The position numbers and the translations under genes were made by a program. Shown here in pieces: positions 1 through 7,422 of a stretch of DNA of 9,601 nt. This DNA comes from Coriobacteriia bacterium. Lineage in GTDB: Bacteria; Actinomycetota; Coriobacteriia; WRKU01; WQUG01. The notes beneath the pieces are model-generated. The model ran no database searches. It was not told the DNA's origin and was given only the letters and a program-made list of their open reading frames with translations. Location of the stretch: contig WREJ01000033.1 in NCBI GenBank assembly GCA_009779395.1, positions 1 to 9,601 of the forward strand, given 5' to 3'. Each line of letters opens with the position of its first letter. Positions within the stretch are counted from its first letter, which is position 1.

Positions 1-182
1 AAATGCCCGTGCGTCAGCAAAATACCAGCAACGGGACGCTCGGCAACAGCAGCAATAATCCGGTCAGGCTCTGCCCCGGGGTCAACAATAAGCAGCGGAG
101 TCTGTCCATCGCCTTCTGCATGGCCTTCAATCAGCCAGGTGTTGGTCTTTAGTTCTCCGACGACGATTCTTGTGACGTTCAT
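1..182 (-). CDS. MBL-fold metallohydrolase, N-terminal part (cut by window edge)
   Basis: Reading the minus strand from an ATG at 182-180 gives 60 codons open to the window edge. The protein begins MNVTRIVVGELKTNTWLIEG, continues with a VDPG strand (residues 33-36) and ends in LLTHGH (55-60), the start of the HxHxDH zinc-binding motif. This is the N-terminal layout of GloB-like metallo-beta-lactamase-fold hydrolases: TNxWL strand, then DPG, then THxHxDH. Such proteins often hydrolyse thioesters such as S-lactoylglutathione, but the fold covers many substrates and the deciding residues are outside the window. An AGGAG ribosome binding site (plus-strand 188-192) lies 5 bases before the start, inside the end of the upstream protease gene. 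The start overlaps that gene's stop as ATGA, so the two are probably co-transcribed and translationally coupled. Family confident, substrate unknown. Confidence 0.85.
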   Translation of the reverse strand, partial: MNVTRIVVGELKTNTWLIEGHAEGDGQTPLLIVDPGAEPDRIIAAVAERPVAGILLTHGH

Positions 183-1039
183 TCTTGCTCCTTTTGGGTG
201 TTTCGCAGAAAGACTATCGCAGCTCCAATTATAATTGCAGCACCTACGGCGATTAGCAGCAGAAAGGTTTGCGAGCCGCTGGGTTTCAACCACACAAAAA
301 TAAAGCTGGTAGCATTGACGCCAACGTGGGTCATGATGCTGGCGTACACGCTGCGGGCGCGCAGGGCGACCCAGGCAAACAGCAGTCCCATTCCCATTGC
401 CATCAAAGCCCACATGGCAGTTCCGTGGAATACGCCAAAAATGGCTGAACTAAGCAAAACCGCAGGTAGTAGTGGCATGCCACGTCGCATTTCGCTTAAG
501 ATATAGCCGCGAAAGATGATTTCTTCTGCTATGGGAACAATTGTCGAGGCAATAATTGCTGTCAGTATCGAGCCAAAAAGCAGCGATTGCCTCTGGACGG
601 TTGCGGGGTCATGTATGCTTTCGAGTGCGGGCAGGGAAAAGATTGCGTCAAAGACCAAAGAAAAGCCGATGCCTAAAACCAGTGCAGAAAGCAACACGAC
701 TGGTGTGGTGGCGCGCATACCAGCATGTTGCAGCGGACTAAAGCCGCGCCGCTTGACGATTAGCCAGCAAACCAGCAGCGTTATCAGACCAGAAGCAAGC
801 AGTATCCACGGTACGCTTGTTGTCAGATGACTGTCTATCAGTGCCGCAACAAAAGCCTCTGTAGCATTGGGGTCATTTAAGTCCAAGCTGCCATTGGCAA
901 TAGCACGCGTACCAGAATCAATGGCAATGAAACCAAAAATGGCAATAGAGGCAAGCAGCTGCGCCAGAGCAAAAACCAGGGCATAGAGAAAAGCAAAGCC
1001 TAAGGCACCCCAAACCCGGGACTGTGGTGCATCATGCAT
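179..1039 (-). CDS. CPBP-family intramembrane metalloprotease
   Basis: A 286-residue polytopic membrane protein. Hydrophobic segments lie at about residues 11-40, 77-96, 112-133, 152-171, 190-205, 208-226 and 256-278. The CPBP (CAAX protease and bacteriocin-processing, also called Abi) motifs are present in order: EExxxR (E172, E173, R177), FxxxH (F201, H205) and a final HxxxN (H238, N242). These are the expected glutamate and histidine residues of the membrane-embedded metal site. Family members process prenylated proteins or bacteriocins or give self-immunity; nothing here shows the substrate. The frame is open for 18 more codons upstream (to 1093), but I chose the ATG at 1039 because an AGGAG site lies 7 bases before it (plus-strand 1047-1051) and the hydrophobic protein begins soon after. 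Its stop overlaps the start of the MBL-fold gene. Family strong, role unknown. Confidence 0.88.
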   Translation of the reverse strand: MHDAPQSRVWGALGFAFLYALVFALAQLLASIAIFGFIAIDSGTRAIANGSLDLNDPNATEAFVAALIDSHLTTSVPWILLASGLITLLVCWLIVKRRGFSPLQHAGMRATTPVVLLSALVLGIGFSLVFDAIFSLPALESIHDPATVQRQSLLFGSILTAIIASTIVPIAEEIIFRGYILSEMRRGMPLLPAVLLSSAIFGVFHGTAMWALMAMGMGLLFAWVALRARSVYASIMTHVGVNATSFIFVWLKPSGSQTFLLLIAVGAAIIIGAAIVFLRNTQKEQE

Positions 1040-1092
1040 GGACGGACTCCTCTCGAAAGGCTTTGCTGGTGGTCTGATATGTGCTGTATGCA

Positions 1093-1103
1093 ATAGTACT
1101 ATA
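1093..1103 (-). promoter_or_regulatory. Possible minus-strand -10 region within a palindrome
   Basis: On the minus strand TATAGT reads from 1103 to 1098, about 59 bases before the chosen protease start at 1039. It overlaps a perfect 10-bp palindrome, ATAGTACTAT, at 1093-1102. I see no good -35 hexamer at 17 bases, so the promoter call is weak. Position, between divergent genes, is the main support. The palindrome could equally be an operator. Confidence 0.3.
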
Positions 1104-1157
1104 ACGCCCGCTTTTGTAGGGTGCTCTGGATGCTGGACGCACTTCTCCGCTTAATTC

Positions 1158-1192
1158 CTGTCACCACCTTTAAAGCTGCGCTACAATACAAT
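1158..1192 (+). promoter_or_regulatory. Probable promoter of the aminotransferase gene
   Basis: Two overlapping TACAAT hexamers lie at 1182-1187 and 1187-1192. A CTGTCA hexamer at 1158-1163, resembling a TTGACA-type -35, is 18 bases before the first. Transcription would start near 1195-1200, giving a leader of about 35 bases before the ATG at 1232. The -35 match is imperfect. Confidence 0.5.
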
Positions 1193-1231
1193 GTAGGTGC
1201 GCTTTTGTTGAAAGGATATCGGTGAGCTGTT

Positions 1232-2389
1232 ATGAGAAGTCCTCTTTCGCAGAAAATTGTTGGGATTCCGCCGTCTGGCATTCGCAAGTTTTTTGATGTT
1301 GCGGCGACGATGGATGACGTTATTTCTCTGGGTGTGGGAGAACCAGATTTTGATACGCCTGAAAATGTGCGTGCGGCGGGCATTGCCTCGCTGCAGGCGG
1401 GTCAGACGACCTATACCTCTAACGCGGGGCTGCAAGAACTGCGTGACGAGATTAGCCGCTATATGTCTCGCAGCATTGGCGTTGACTACGGTGCACAGAC
1501 AGAGGTGCTTGTGACCGTAGGGGGGAGCGAGGCCATTGATGCAGCACTACGCTGTATGCTTGACCCTGGTGACGAAGTCTTGCTGCCAGAGCCCAGCTTT
1601 GTGTCCTATCATCCCTGTACAGTCATGGCAGACGGCGTGCCCGTGGTGATTCCGCTGCAAAACAAAAACGACTTCAAGCTGACGGTTGAAGAACTGCAGC
1701 AGGCGTTGACGCCACGCTCGAAGGTGCTGGTTTTGTCATTTCCCAATAATCCAACGGGTGCCATCATGACAAAAGACGAGCTGGCACCTATCGCAGACTT
1801 TGTGAAGCAGAACGACATGTACGTTATCTCGGATGAGATTTATTCTGAACTCAACTATCTGGACAAGCATGCTTCGATTGCGAGCTTTCCTGGTATGCGC
1901 GAGCGAACTGTTGTCATCAATGGTTTTTCGAAAGGCTTTGCGATGACGGGTTGGCGTTTGGGCTGGGCTTGTGGTCCTGCTGAAATAATTCAGGAACTGC
2001 TGAAACTGCACCAGTACGCCATTATGTGTGCGCCAACAACCAGCCAGTACGCAGCGATTGTTGCCTTGACAGATTGTGACGACCAGGTAGCGGCAATGCG
2101 CGCAGCTTACAACGAACGTCGCGAGTTTTTGGTCGCAGAGTTCAAGCGACTGGGTCTGCCCTGCTTCGAGCCCTTTGGTGCCTTTTACATTTTTCCCAGC
2201 ATCGAGAAATTTGGCATGACATCGGATGACTTTGCGACCCGTCTGCTGCACACAGAACGCCTGGCTGTGGTGCCAGGAACTGCCTTTGGGGCTTCGGGTG
2301 AAGGATTTTTGCGTATCTCGTATGCCTATTCGCTCAAAGATTTGAAAGAAGCCATGGTCAGACTCGAGCGTTTTATCAACACCCTGTAG
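1232..2389 (+). CDS. Pyridoxal-phosphate aminotransferase, class I/II (fold type I)
   Basis: A full-length 385-residue enzyme of the aspartate aminotransferase fold, which moves amino groups between an amino acid and a 2-oxo acid in the cytoplasm using PLP. Visible landmarks are: the N-terminal GEPDFDTP segment (36-43); YTSNAGLQELR (61-71); the SFPNNPTG motif with N173 for the cofactor; DEIYSEL with D201 and Y204; the Schiff-base lysine K234 in NGFSKGFAMTGWRLG, with R242 as a phosphate contact; and R361 in FLRISYA, which holds the substrate carboxylate. Length and motifs match subgroup I-gamma enzymes (Asp/Tyr/Phe or N-acetyl-diaminopimelate transaminases), but the sequence alone does not fix the substrate, so I give no symbol. 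The ATG at 1232 has a modest GGTGAG site at 1220-1225. It stands apart from acpP, which has its own promoter. Confidence 0.93.
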   Translation: MRSPLSQKIVGIPPSGIRKFFDVAATMDDVISLGVGEPDFDTPENVRAAGIASLQAGQTTYTSNAGLQELRDEISRYMSRSIGVDYGAQTEVLVTVGGSEAIDAALRCMLDPGDEVLLPEPSFVSYHPCTVMADGVPVVIPLQNKNDFKLTVEELQQALTPRSKVLVLSFPNNPTGAIMTKDELAPIADFVKQNDMYVISDEIYSELNYLDKHASIASFPGMRERTVVINGFSKGFAMTGWRLGWACGPAEIIQELLKLHQYAIMCAPTTSQYAAIVALTDCDDQVAAMRAAYNERREFLVAEFKRLGLPCFEPFGAFYIFPSIEKFGMTSDDFATRLLHTERLAVVPGTAFGASGEGFLRISYAYSLKDLKEAMVRLERFINTL

Positions 2390-2419
2390 AAGAGCCTCGA
2401 GAACAGCTGCGGTACTGAA

Positions 2420-2449
2420 CTGAATATGCTCGTGTTTAGGTGGTAGAAT
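2420..2449 (+). promoter_or_regulatory. Probable promoter of the acpP operon
   Basis: A TAGAAT -10 hexamer at 2444-2449 is preceded, 18 bases away, by CTGAAT (2420-2425), a weak match to a -35. Transcription from about 2456 would give a 45-base leader carrying a strong AGGAGGG site (2488-2494), 6 bases before the acpP ATG. The rich ribosome binding site fits a highly expressed gene. Confidence 0.5.
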
Positions 2450-2500
2450 ACATCCCTACAAAGAAACAAGCACGATGAACCAAAAACAGGAGGGTCTTTG

Positions 2501-2740
2501 ATGGATCGCACACAGGTACTAGGTCGCATTACCGAGGTCGTTGTCGAGCAATTGGGAAGTGACGCGGCGGTAGTGGTCGAGGCGGCCTCGTTTGCTGATG
2601 ATTTGGGCGCTGATTCGCTGGATTTAGTCGAGATTGTCATGGCTTTTGAGGATGAGTTTGAGACCAGCATCCCCGACACAGCACTTGAGCAAATCAAGAC
2701 GGTGGGCGATGCGGTTGACTACGTTCTTGCCAACAGCTAA
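2501..2740 (+). CDS. acpP: Acyl carrier protein
   Basis: A 79-residue acidic protein, the usual length for ACP. It carries growing fatty acyl chains on a 4'-phosphopantetheine arm in type II fatty-acid synthesis. The attachment site is S39 in LGADSLDLVE, the canonical DSL motif at the start of helix II, followed by the acidic recognition helix (VEIVMAFEDEFE) and the terminal TVGDAVDYV. The preceding TTG at 2498 could also be read as a start, but the ATG at 2501 sits 6 bases from a near-perfect AGGAGGG site and gives the normal N-terminus. It is the first gene of a tight cluster: rnc begins inside its 3' end. acpP next to rnc is a common bacterial arrangement, so the cluster is orthodox here. 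Very confident. Confidence 0.96.
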   Translation: MDRTQVLGRITEVVVEQLGSDAAVVVEAASFADDLGADSLDLVEIVMAFEDEFETSIPDTALEQIKTVGDAVDYVLANS

Positions 2741-3428
2741 TCTGACAATTGAGGATCGCATTGCTGCTGTTGAGGATTTTACCGACCACAGTTTTCGCGA
2801 TAAAGAACTGGTCGAGCTTGCCTTAACGCACCCCTCGGCGGTCGAAAATCAGCCTTTGTGCAGCTATCAACGCCTCGAGTTTTTGGGCGATGCTGTTGTG
2901 GGGCTCTGTGTTGCTGACTACGCGTACCGGCACTGGCCGCAGGCAGACGAGGGCGACCTGACAAAGATGCGTGTTGCCGTGGTACAGGGTTCTTTTCTGT
3001 CAGAAAAGCAGCGCGAAGCTGGTTTTGACCAGCTGATTGTCTTTGGTGCAAGCGAACAAAGTCAGTCGGCGCGGGGTATGACGCGTGCCCTCGAAGACAG
3101 CTTTGAGTCCCTGGCTGGTGCGCTGTATCTGGACGCTGGCTTTGACCGAGCGTACCAGTGGGTAATGTCGCAGCTAGAAAAATACGTCGACCCAGCCTAT
3201 ATTGCGCAGTCGGCAAATCCTAAAAGTGAATTGCAAGAGTTGGTCCAGCAAGACGGCGGACAGGTGGCATACCGCATTATTTCTGAAGAAGGTCCTGCTC
3301 ACGCGCCGAGTTTTTGCGCAGAAGTTCTGATAAATGGTCGTCCTTGTGCACGTGCTGCTGGCGATTCTAAAAAAAGTGCTGAAACGGCTGCTGCTGCTGT
3401 CGCGCTTGATGATCTGAAACCACACTAA
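2709..3428 (+). CDS. rnc: Ribonuclease III
   Basis: About 239 residues. RNase III is a dimeric, magnesium-dependent endonuclease that cuts double-stranded RNA in rRNA precursor processing and mRNA turnover. The catalytic domain carries the signature QRLEFLGDAVV with E57 and D61, and the second acidic pair D130 and E133 in LEDSFESLAGALYLD. The double-stranded RNA-binding domain follows (about 169-237: NPKSELQELVQ through the KKSAETAAAAVAL helix). The residue matching E. coli E38 is Q54, a substitution familiar from other bacterial RNase III sequences. The start is uncertain. ATG 2709 overlaps acpP by 32 bases and has a close GGTGG; TTG 2727 is an alternative; the first upstream ATG (2634) would add 25 residues unlike the family. 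The gene is evidently translationally coupled to acpP. Product confident, start moderate. Confidence 0.93.
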   Translation: MRLTTFLPTANLTIEDRIAAVEDFTDHSFRDKELVELALTHPSAVENQPLCSYQRLEFLGDAVVGLCVADYAYRHWPQADEGDLTKMRVAVVQGSFLSEKQREAGFDQLIVFGASEQSQSARGMTRALEDSFESLAGALYLDAGFDRAYQWVMSQLEKYVDPAYIAQSANPKSELQELVQQDGGQVAYRIISEEGPAHAPSFCAEVLINGRPCARAAGDSKKSAETAAAAVALDDLKPH

Positions 3429-3434
3429 TTCTCG

Positions 3435-5795
3435 ATGATTGCCGTTTCGCACATAGCGGCGCGTCGTCAGGTGCTGCGCGACCTTTCCTTGCGGCTTGCA
3501 GCCGGCGAGCGTCTGGCACTGGTTGGTGCCAATGGCAGTGGCAAGTCGACCCTGCTGCACGCCATTGTTGGCCTGCAGGCAATCGAAGGCGGACAAATTC
3601 GTGTCGATGACCTTGATCCCTTTAATCGCCAGCAGGTTCAGAGTGTGCGCCGGCGCGTTGGTTACGTGCAACAACGTCCTGATGACCAGATTGTTGCAAC
3701 CAGTGTCGAAGACGACGTTGCTTTTGGCCCCGAAAATCTGGGGCTGCCCCTGGCAGAGTTGCGCACACGGGTCGACGAGGCTTTGGCGCGTGTTGGTCTG
3801 ACAGGACTTGAGTCGCGCGAACCACACACGCTTTCGGGGGGGCAAAAGCAACGTCTGGTCATTGCTGGTGCTTTGGCGCTGCGCCCCAATTACCTGCTAC
3901 TGGACGAGCCTACCGCACGCCTTGACCCACGCGGACGCGCAGATGTGCTGGCAGTGCTTGACGACCTGCAAGCACAGGGAACGGGTATCCTGCAGGTCAC
4001 TCACGATTTGGACGAGATGGCGCGCGCCGACCGCGTTGCCGTTTTGCATCAGGGCATGATTGCCTTTGAGGGCAGCTTTGAGCAGCTGCAAGAACAGCGC
4101 GAACACTTTGCGCTGTGGGGCATTGATGCTGGTCTTACCCCAATCGAGCGTGCCCCTTTTGGAGAGTCTGACCAGCAACGTTACACCCTGTGTGCTGATA
4201 ATCTGGCACTGACCTATCAGATGGGCACGCAGCAGACCACAGCACTGCAAAACGCCAGCTTGCAGGTATCAAGCGGCGAGCTGATTGTCATTCGCGGTGA
4301 CACGGGCAGCGGAAAATCGACCCTGCTTAATGTTTTGGCAGGCCTGATCGAGCCCGATGCTGGTACGCTGAGGGTGCTGAAAGACGGCGTGGCTATAGAC
4401 GCACATACAATGGCTGCTGATACGGGCAAAAAGGGGGAGGCATGGACAGACTCCGCGGCTGACCTGACCGCACGCTTGGTCTTTCAAGACCCCGAGCTGC
4501 AACTGTTCTCTGAAACTGTGCTAGAAGACGTTGCTTTTGGGCCGCGCAATCTGGGCGCAAGTGCCGCTGATGCAGCAGAGCTTGCCAGCGAAGCCTTGCT
4601 GCAGGTGGGATTGTCGCCCGCAGATTTTGGCGACCGCTCACCCTTTTTGCTGTCGGGTGGCGAAGCGCGCCGTGCAGCCATCGCTGGCATTGTTGCGATG
4701 AAGCCACGATTTTTTCTGGCAGACGAGCCAACCAGCGCGCTTGATGCCGAGGGGCGCGACAAGGTGCGCGCGCTTATCGCAGCACTGACCGCACACAGCG
4801 GCGTTATTGTTGTCACGCACAACCCCGAGCAGTTTGCCTCTATCGCCACGCGCATCTATGAAATCCGCGACGGTACCCTCTTTGAAGAAAAGACCCCTGC
4901 AGAGGACGTTCCCGAAAAGAGCACTACCAGCCAGACGCTGGCAGAAACCCAGCAAGAATCACAGCCACAGCCGCAGAAAAAAAAGAAGCGTGGCAGCAAC
5001 ACGGCTAGTTTCTCGCTGTTTATTCCGGGTGATTCGCTGCTGCACCGCTGTGACCCGCGCACAAAGATAGTCGCTGCTGGTCTTATCATCATTTCGCTGT
5101 TTACTTACCTGGCGTGGGCACCTATTCTGGCAGTTTTTGCCCTTGTGGTGACCCTTGTTATCAGCGCAAAAATCCCGCTGCGACCTTTGCTGCGTGTCTT
5201 GCGACCCATCAGCTTTATCATCGTGTTGACCCTGGTGCTGCACAGTATCGACTGGGCACCGCTGGCTTTTAGCTTTGAGGGTTTTTTGCGCGGCAGCCTG
5301 TTTACCTTGCGGCTGGTTGACGTCATGTTGCTGTCAATGCTGGTCACACTGACCACTTCGCCGGTGGCACTGACAGATGGACTGACTCTGCTGATGAAGC
5401 CACTGCGCGCACTGCGCGTTCCCATTGACGACATTGCGATGATGCTGTCTATTGCTCTGCGCTTTATTCCGACCATTATGGAAGAGGCGATGACCATCGT
5501 CAAAGCACAGACGGCGCGTGGTGCACCCTTTAGCAGTGGCAGCATTTTTACGCGCCTCAAGGCATGGATTCCTGTCCTGATACCCCTGCTGGTACAGCTG
5601 TTTCGTCGTGCTGATACCCTCGCGCTTGCTATGGAGGCACGCTGTTACGTTGCTGGCGCGCCCACAGCAGATGGACAGACTCCCCTGCGCACACGCCTGC
5701 GTACCCTGCAGCTGCGCCCGCTTGACCGGTGCATCATGACGGCTGCTGTTTTTGCGACCCTTGCTATCATCATTGTGCCTCGCATGCTAGCCTAG
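3435..5795 (+). CDS. Fused energy-coupling factor transporter: EcfA-EcfA'-EcfT in one chain
   Basis: A 786-residue protein combining what are normally three subunits of the ECF vitamin/cofactor importer energising module. ATPase 1 (1-235) has Walker A GANGSGKST (31-39), Q-loop YVQQRPDDQ, signature LSGGQKQR (133-140), Walker B LLLDEPT with E158, and H190. ATPase 2 (250-485) has an A-loop Tyr (Y261), Walker A GDTGSGKST (288-296), VFQDPELQLF Q-loop, signature LSGGEARR (406-413), ADEPTSALD with E431, and H462. A Gln/Lys-rich linker (about 486-521, ending KKKKRG) leads into an EcfT domain (523-786) with membrane segments near 545-577, 590-604, 622-642, 666-682 and 768-783, and the coupling motifs ARG (694-696) and ARC (735-737). 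ATPase 1 lacks an obvious A-loop aromatic. It lies 6 bases after rnc, in the same frame and without a clear ribosome binding site. No S component is nearby, so the substrate is unknown. Confidence 0.93.
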   Translation: MIAVSHIAARRQVLRDLSLRLAAGERLALVGANGSGKSTLLHAIVGLQAIEGGQIRVDDLDPFNRQQVQSVRRRVGYVQQRPDDQIVATSVEDDVAFGPENLGLPLAELRTRVDEALARVGLTGLESREPHTLSGGQKQRLVIAGALALRPNYLLLDEPTARLDPRGRADVLAVLDDLQAQGTGILQVTHDLDEMARADRVAVLHQGMIAFEGSFEQLQEQREHFALWGIDAGLTPIERAPFGESDQQRYTLCADNLALTYQMGTQQTTALQNASLQVSSGELIVIRGDTGSGKSTLLNVLAGLIEPDAGTLRVLKDGVAIDAHTMAADTGKKGEAWTDSAADLTARLVFQDPELQLFSETVLEDVAFGPRNLGASAADAAELASEALLQVGLSPADFGDRSPFLLSGGEARRAAIAGIVAMKPRFFLADEPTSALDAEGRDKVRALIAALTAHSGVIVVTHNPEQFASIATRIYEIRDGTLFEEKTPAEDVPEKSTTSQTLAETQQESQPQPQKKKKRGSNTASFSLFIPGDSLLHRCDPRTKIVAAGLIIISLFTYLAWAPILAVFALVVTLVISAKIPLRPLLRVLRPISFIIVLTLVLHSIDWAPLAFSFEGFLRGSLFTLRLVDVMLLSMLVTLTTSPVALTDGLTLLMKPLRALRVPIDDIAMMLSIALRFIPTIMEEAMTIVKAQTARGAPFSSGSIFTRLKAWIPVLIPLLVQLFRRADTLALAMEARCYVAGAPTADGQTPLRTRLRTLQLRPLDRCIMTAAVFATLAIIIVPRMLA

Positions 5796-5826
5796 ACGAC
5801 TTGTTTGCAAAAGGAGGAGCACGTCC

Positions 5827-6669
5827 ATGAGCACAACAATCACTGCCACCCCAGCGACAGACGCGCAGGAACGCTGCAGCTATATGCTGACCCTCGCCTA
5901 CAAGGGCGCGGGCTTTAGCGGCTTTGCGCGTCAAAACGACCCTGCTGTGCGCACCATCCAAGAAGAGTTGGAACAGGCACTGGCGGTGGCACTGCGTTTG
6001 GACACGCCACCACAGACCGTCTGCGCTGGTCGCACCGATGCCGGCGTTCACGCTGCTGCTCAGGTGGTCAGCTTTGACCTGCCCTTGTTGCTTGACACCC
6101 GTCAGTGCAATCAGTTGCTTCGATCACTAAACGCGCTGACCTGTGCAGAGATAAGCATCGCTGGTCTGCGCCGCGCTGCACCGGGGTTTTCTGCACGCTT
6201 TGATGCGCTGTCGCGTAGCTACTGTTACCGTATTTTTAACCAGGTGCAGCCGCCGATTTTTACTGCTGATTTTGCTTGGCATGTTGCGCGTCCCCTTGAT
6301 GTGCAGCAGATGCGTCTTGCTGCAGACCAGCTGCTGGGCGAACACGATTTTGCCTCTTTTTGCAGCGCACTAGCAGCTAAACAGGCAGCAGATGAGGGCA
6401 AAAGCACGCGGCGTACGCTAACACAGATAGACATCGCGACGCAGCAGTGTCTTGGCGAAGAAGTGCTGGCAATCACCGTCACGGGAAACGCCTTTCTGCA
6501 TTCGATGGTGCGCATAATCGTTGGTACTCTGCAAGAAGTTGGCGCAGGCAAGCGTGCTGCTAGCGAAATTCCTGCTATTTTAGCTGCGCGTGATCGCAGC
6601 GCAGCAGGTTTGACCGCAGCAGCCTGTGGTTTGACGCTGCAGCGCGTGGAGTATCCTGCTCACAAATAG
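5827..6669 (+). CDS. truA: tRNA pseudouridine synthase A
   Basis: A 280-residue enzyme that isomerises uridines 38-40 in the tRNA anticodon stem-loop to pseudouridine. The catalytic aspartate is D71 in the AGRTDAGVHA motif (67-76). Other TruA landmarks are LAYKGAGFSGFARQ near the N-terminus, the SYCYRIFN strand (131-138), WHVARPLD (151-158), GEHDFASF (171-178) and NAFLHSMVRIIVGTL (221-235). A short extension of about 16 residues, rich in Thr and Ala, precedes the core. The ATG at 5827 has a strong AAGGAGGAG site (5811-5819), 7 bases away. It follows the ECF gene by 31 bases and is probably in the same operon. The order ECF-truA matches that of many Firmicutes, where both sit in the ribosomal protein region. 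Confidence 0.95.
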   Translation: MSTTITATPATDAQERCSYMLTLAYKGAGFSGFARQNDPAVRTIQEELEQALAVALRLDTPPQTVCAGRTDAGVHAAAQVVSFDLPLLLDTRQCNQLLRSLNALTCAEISIAGLRRAAPGFSARFDALSRSYCYRIFNQVQPPIFTADFAWHVARPLDVQQMRLAADQLLGEHDFASFCSALAAKQAADEGKSTRRTLTQIDIATQQCLGEEVLAITVTGNAFLHSMVRIIVGTLQEVGAGKRAASEIPAILAARDRSAAGLTAAACGLTLQRVEYPAHK

Positions 6670-6698
6670 TTCACAAATTCTGCAATATGCGCTAAACT
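6670..6698 (+). promoter_or_regulatory. Promoter of the two-component system
   Basis: TTCACA (6670-6675), one mismatch from TTGACA, is separated by exactly 17 bases from TAAACT (6693-6698). It begins at the base after the truA stop. Transcription would start near 6705. This bears on the choice between the ATGs at 6709 and 6730 for the response regulator. Confidence 0.6.
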
Positions 6699-6729
6699 TA
6701 CTACTGTTATGTTTTCGACAGGGGGACAC

Positions 6730-7422
6730 ATGGATACAAAGCGTGTATTGTTGGTCGAGGACGAAAAGAACATTCGTGATGCGGTTGCCGCTTATCTAGA
6801 GCGCGAGGGATTCTGGGTGACCCCGGCAGCTGACGGGGAAGCGGCATTACATGCCTTTTCTCTGCACAATTTTGACCTTATCGTGCTGGACTTACGACTG
6901 CCAAAAATTGCTGGGGAGGATGTCTGCCGCGAAATTCGCTCGAAAAGCGACATTCCCATCATTATGCTGACAGCAAAAGGCGAGGTCGAGGACCGCATTG
7001 CCGGTCTTGAGTCGGGTGCTGATGACTATCTGGTCAAACCTTTTTCGCCCCGTGAGTTAATTGCTCGAATTAAGGTCTTGCTCCGCCGCTCTCATGCGAC
7101 AGAAATACCCCAGCGCGACTTTCTAAAATACGGTGATTTGGAACTGGATGTCGGCGGCCATCGTGCGCTTATCAAGGGCGAGGATTGTGACCTGACGGTC
7201 AGCGAATTCAAATTGCTGCTGGTTTTGGCGCGCTATCCTGGGCGCGTGTACAGTCGTATGGAACTGGTCGACAAGGTTTTGGGTTACGATTTTGAAGGCT
7301 ACGAGCGTACCGTTGACTCTCACATAAAGAACCTGCGGGCAAAGCTGGGTGATGACCCCCGCCACCCGCGCTATATCGCCACCGTTCATGGAGTAGGCTA
7401 CCGCTTTGACGCGCACGAATAG
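6730..7422 (+). CDS. OmpR/PhoB-family response regulator
   Basis: A 230-residue DNA-binding regulator. The receiver domain (about 4-118) has the acidic pocket E10, D11, the phospho-acceptor D54 in VLDLRLP, T81 in MLTAKG, and K103 in VKPFSP. The C-terminal winged helix (about 135-228) has the usual LTVSEFKLL, the recognition-helix region YERTVDSHIKNLRAKLG, and the closing wing YIATVHGVGYRF. Phosphorylation by the adjacent kinase would control binding to direct-repeat promoters. An ATG at 6709 is also in frame, adding MFSTGGH. I prefer 6730 because an AGGGGG site (6720-6725) lies 4 bases before it and MDTKRVLLVEDE is the normal N-terminus. However, 6709 is only about 4 bases from the predicted transcript start, so leaderless translation there is possible. 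Overlaps the kinase gene by 17 bases. Confidence 0.93.
   Translation: MDTKRVLLVEDEKNIRDAVAAYLEREGFWVTPAADGEAALHAFSLHNFDLIVLDLRLPKIAGEDVCREIRSKSDIPIIMLTAKGEVEDRIAGLESGADDYLVKPFSPRELIARIKVLLRRSHATEIPQRDFLKYGDLELDVGGHRALIKGEDCDLTVSEFKLLLVLARYPGRVYSRMELVDKVLGYDFEGYERTVDSHIKNLRAKLGDDPRHPRYIATVHGVGYRFDAHE

Noticed and set aside
1736..2251. Minus-strand open frame of 171 codons
   Set aside because: Entirely opposite the aminotransferase, with no recognisable motif; a shadow of the coding bias.
2634..2708. Upstream extension of rnc from the ATG at 2634
   Set aside because: The extra 25 residues overlap acpP in another frame and do not resemble any RNase III N-terminus.
2871..2873. Gln in place of the first conserved Glu in the RNase III signature (Q54)
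   Set aside because: YQRLEFLGD is familiar in other bacterial RNase III proteins; the essential E57, D61, D130 and E133 are present, so it is not evidence of inactivation.
3174..3851. Minus-strand open frame of 225 codons
   Set aside because: It lies opposite rnc and the first ECF ATPase, whose motifs are unmistakable; its translation shows no domain and no ribosome binding site supports it.
5637..5645. Cysteine in the second EcfT coupling motif (ARC instead of ARG)
   Set aside because: As far as I recall ARCY is a common natural variant in EcfT/CbiQ proteins, so it does not suggest loss of function.
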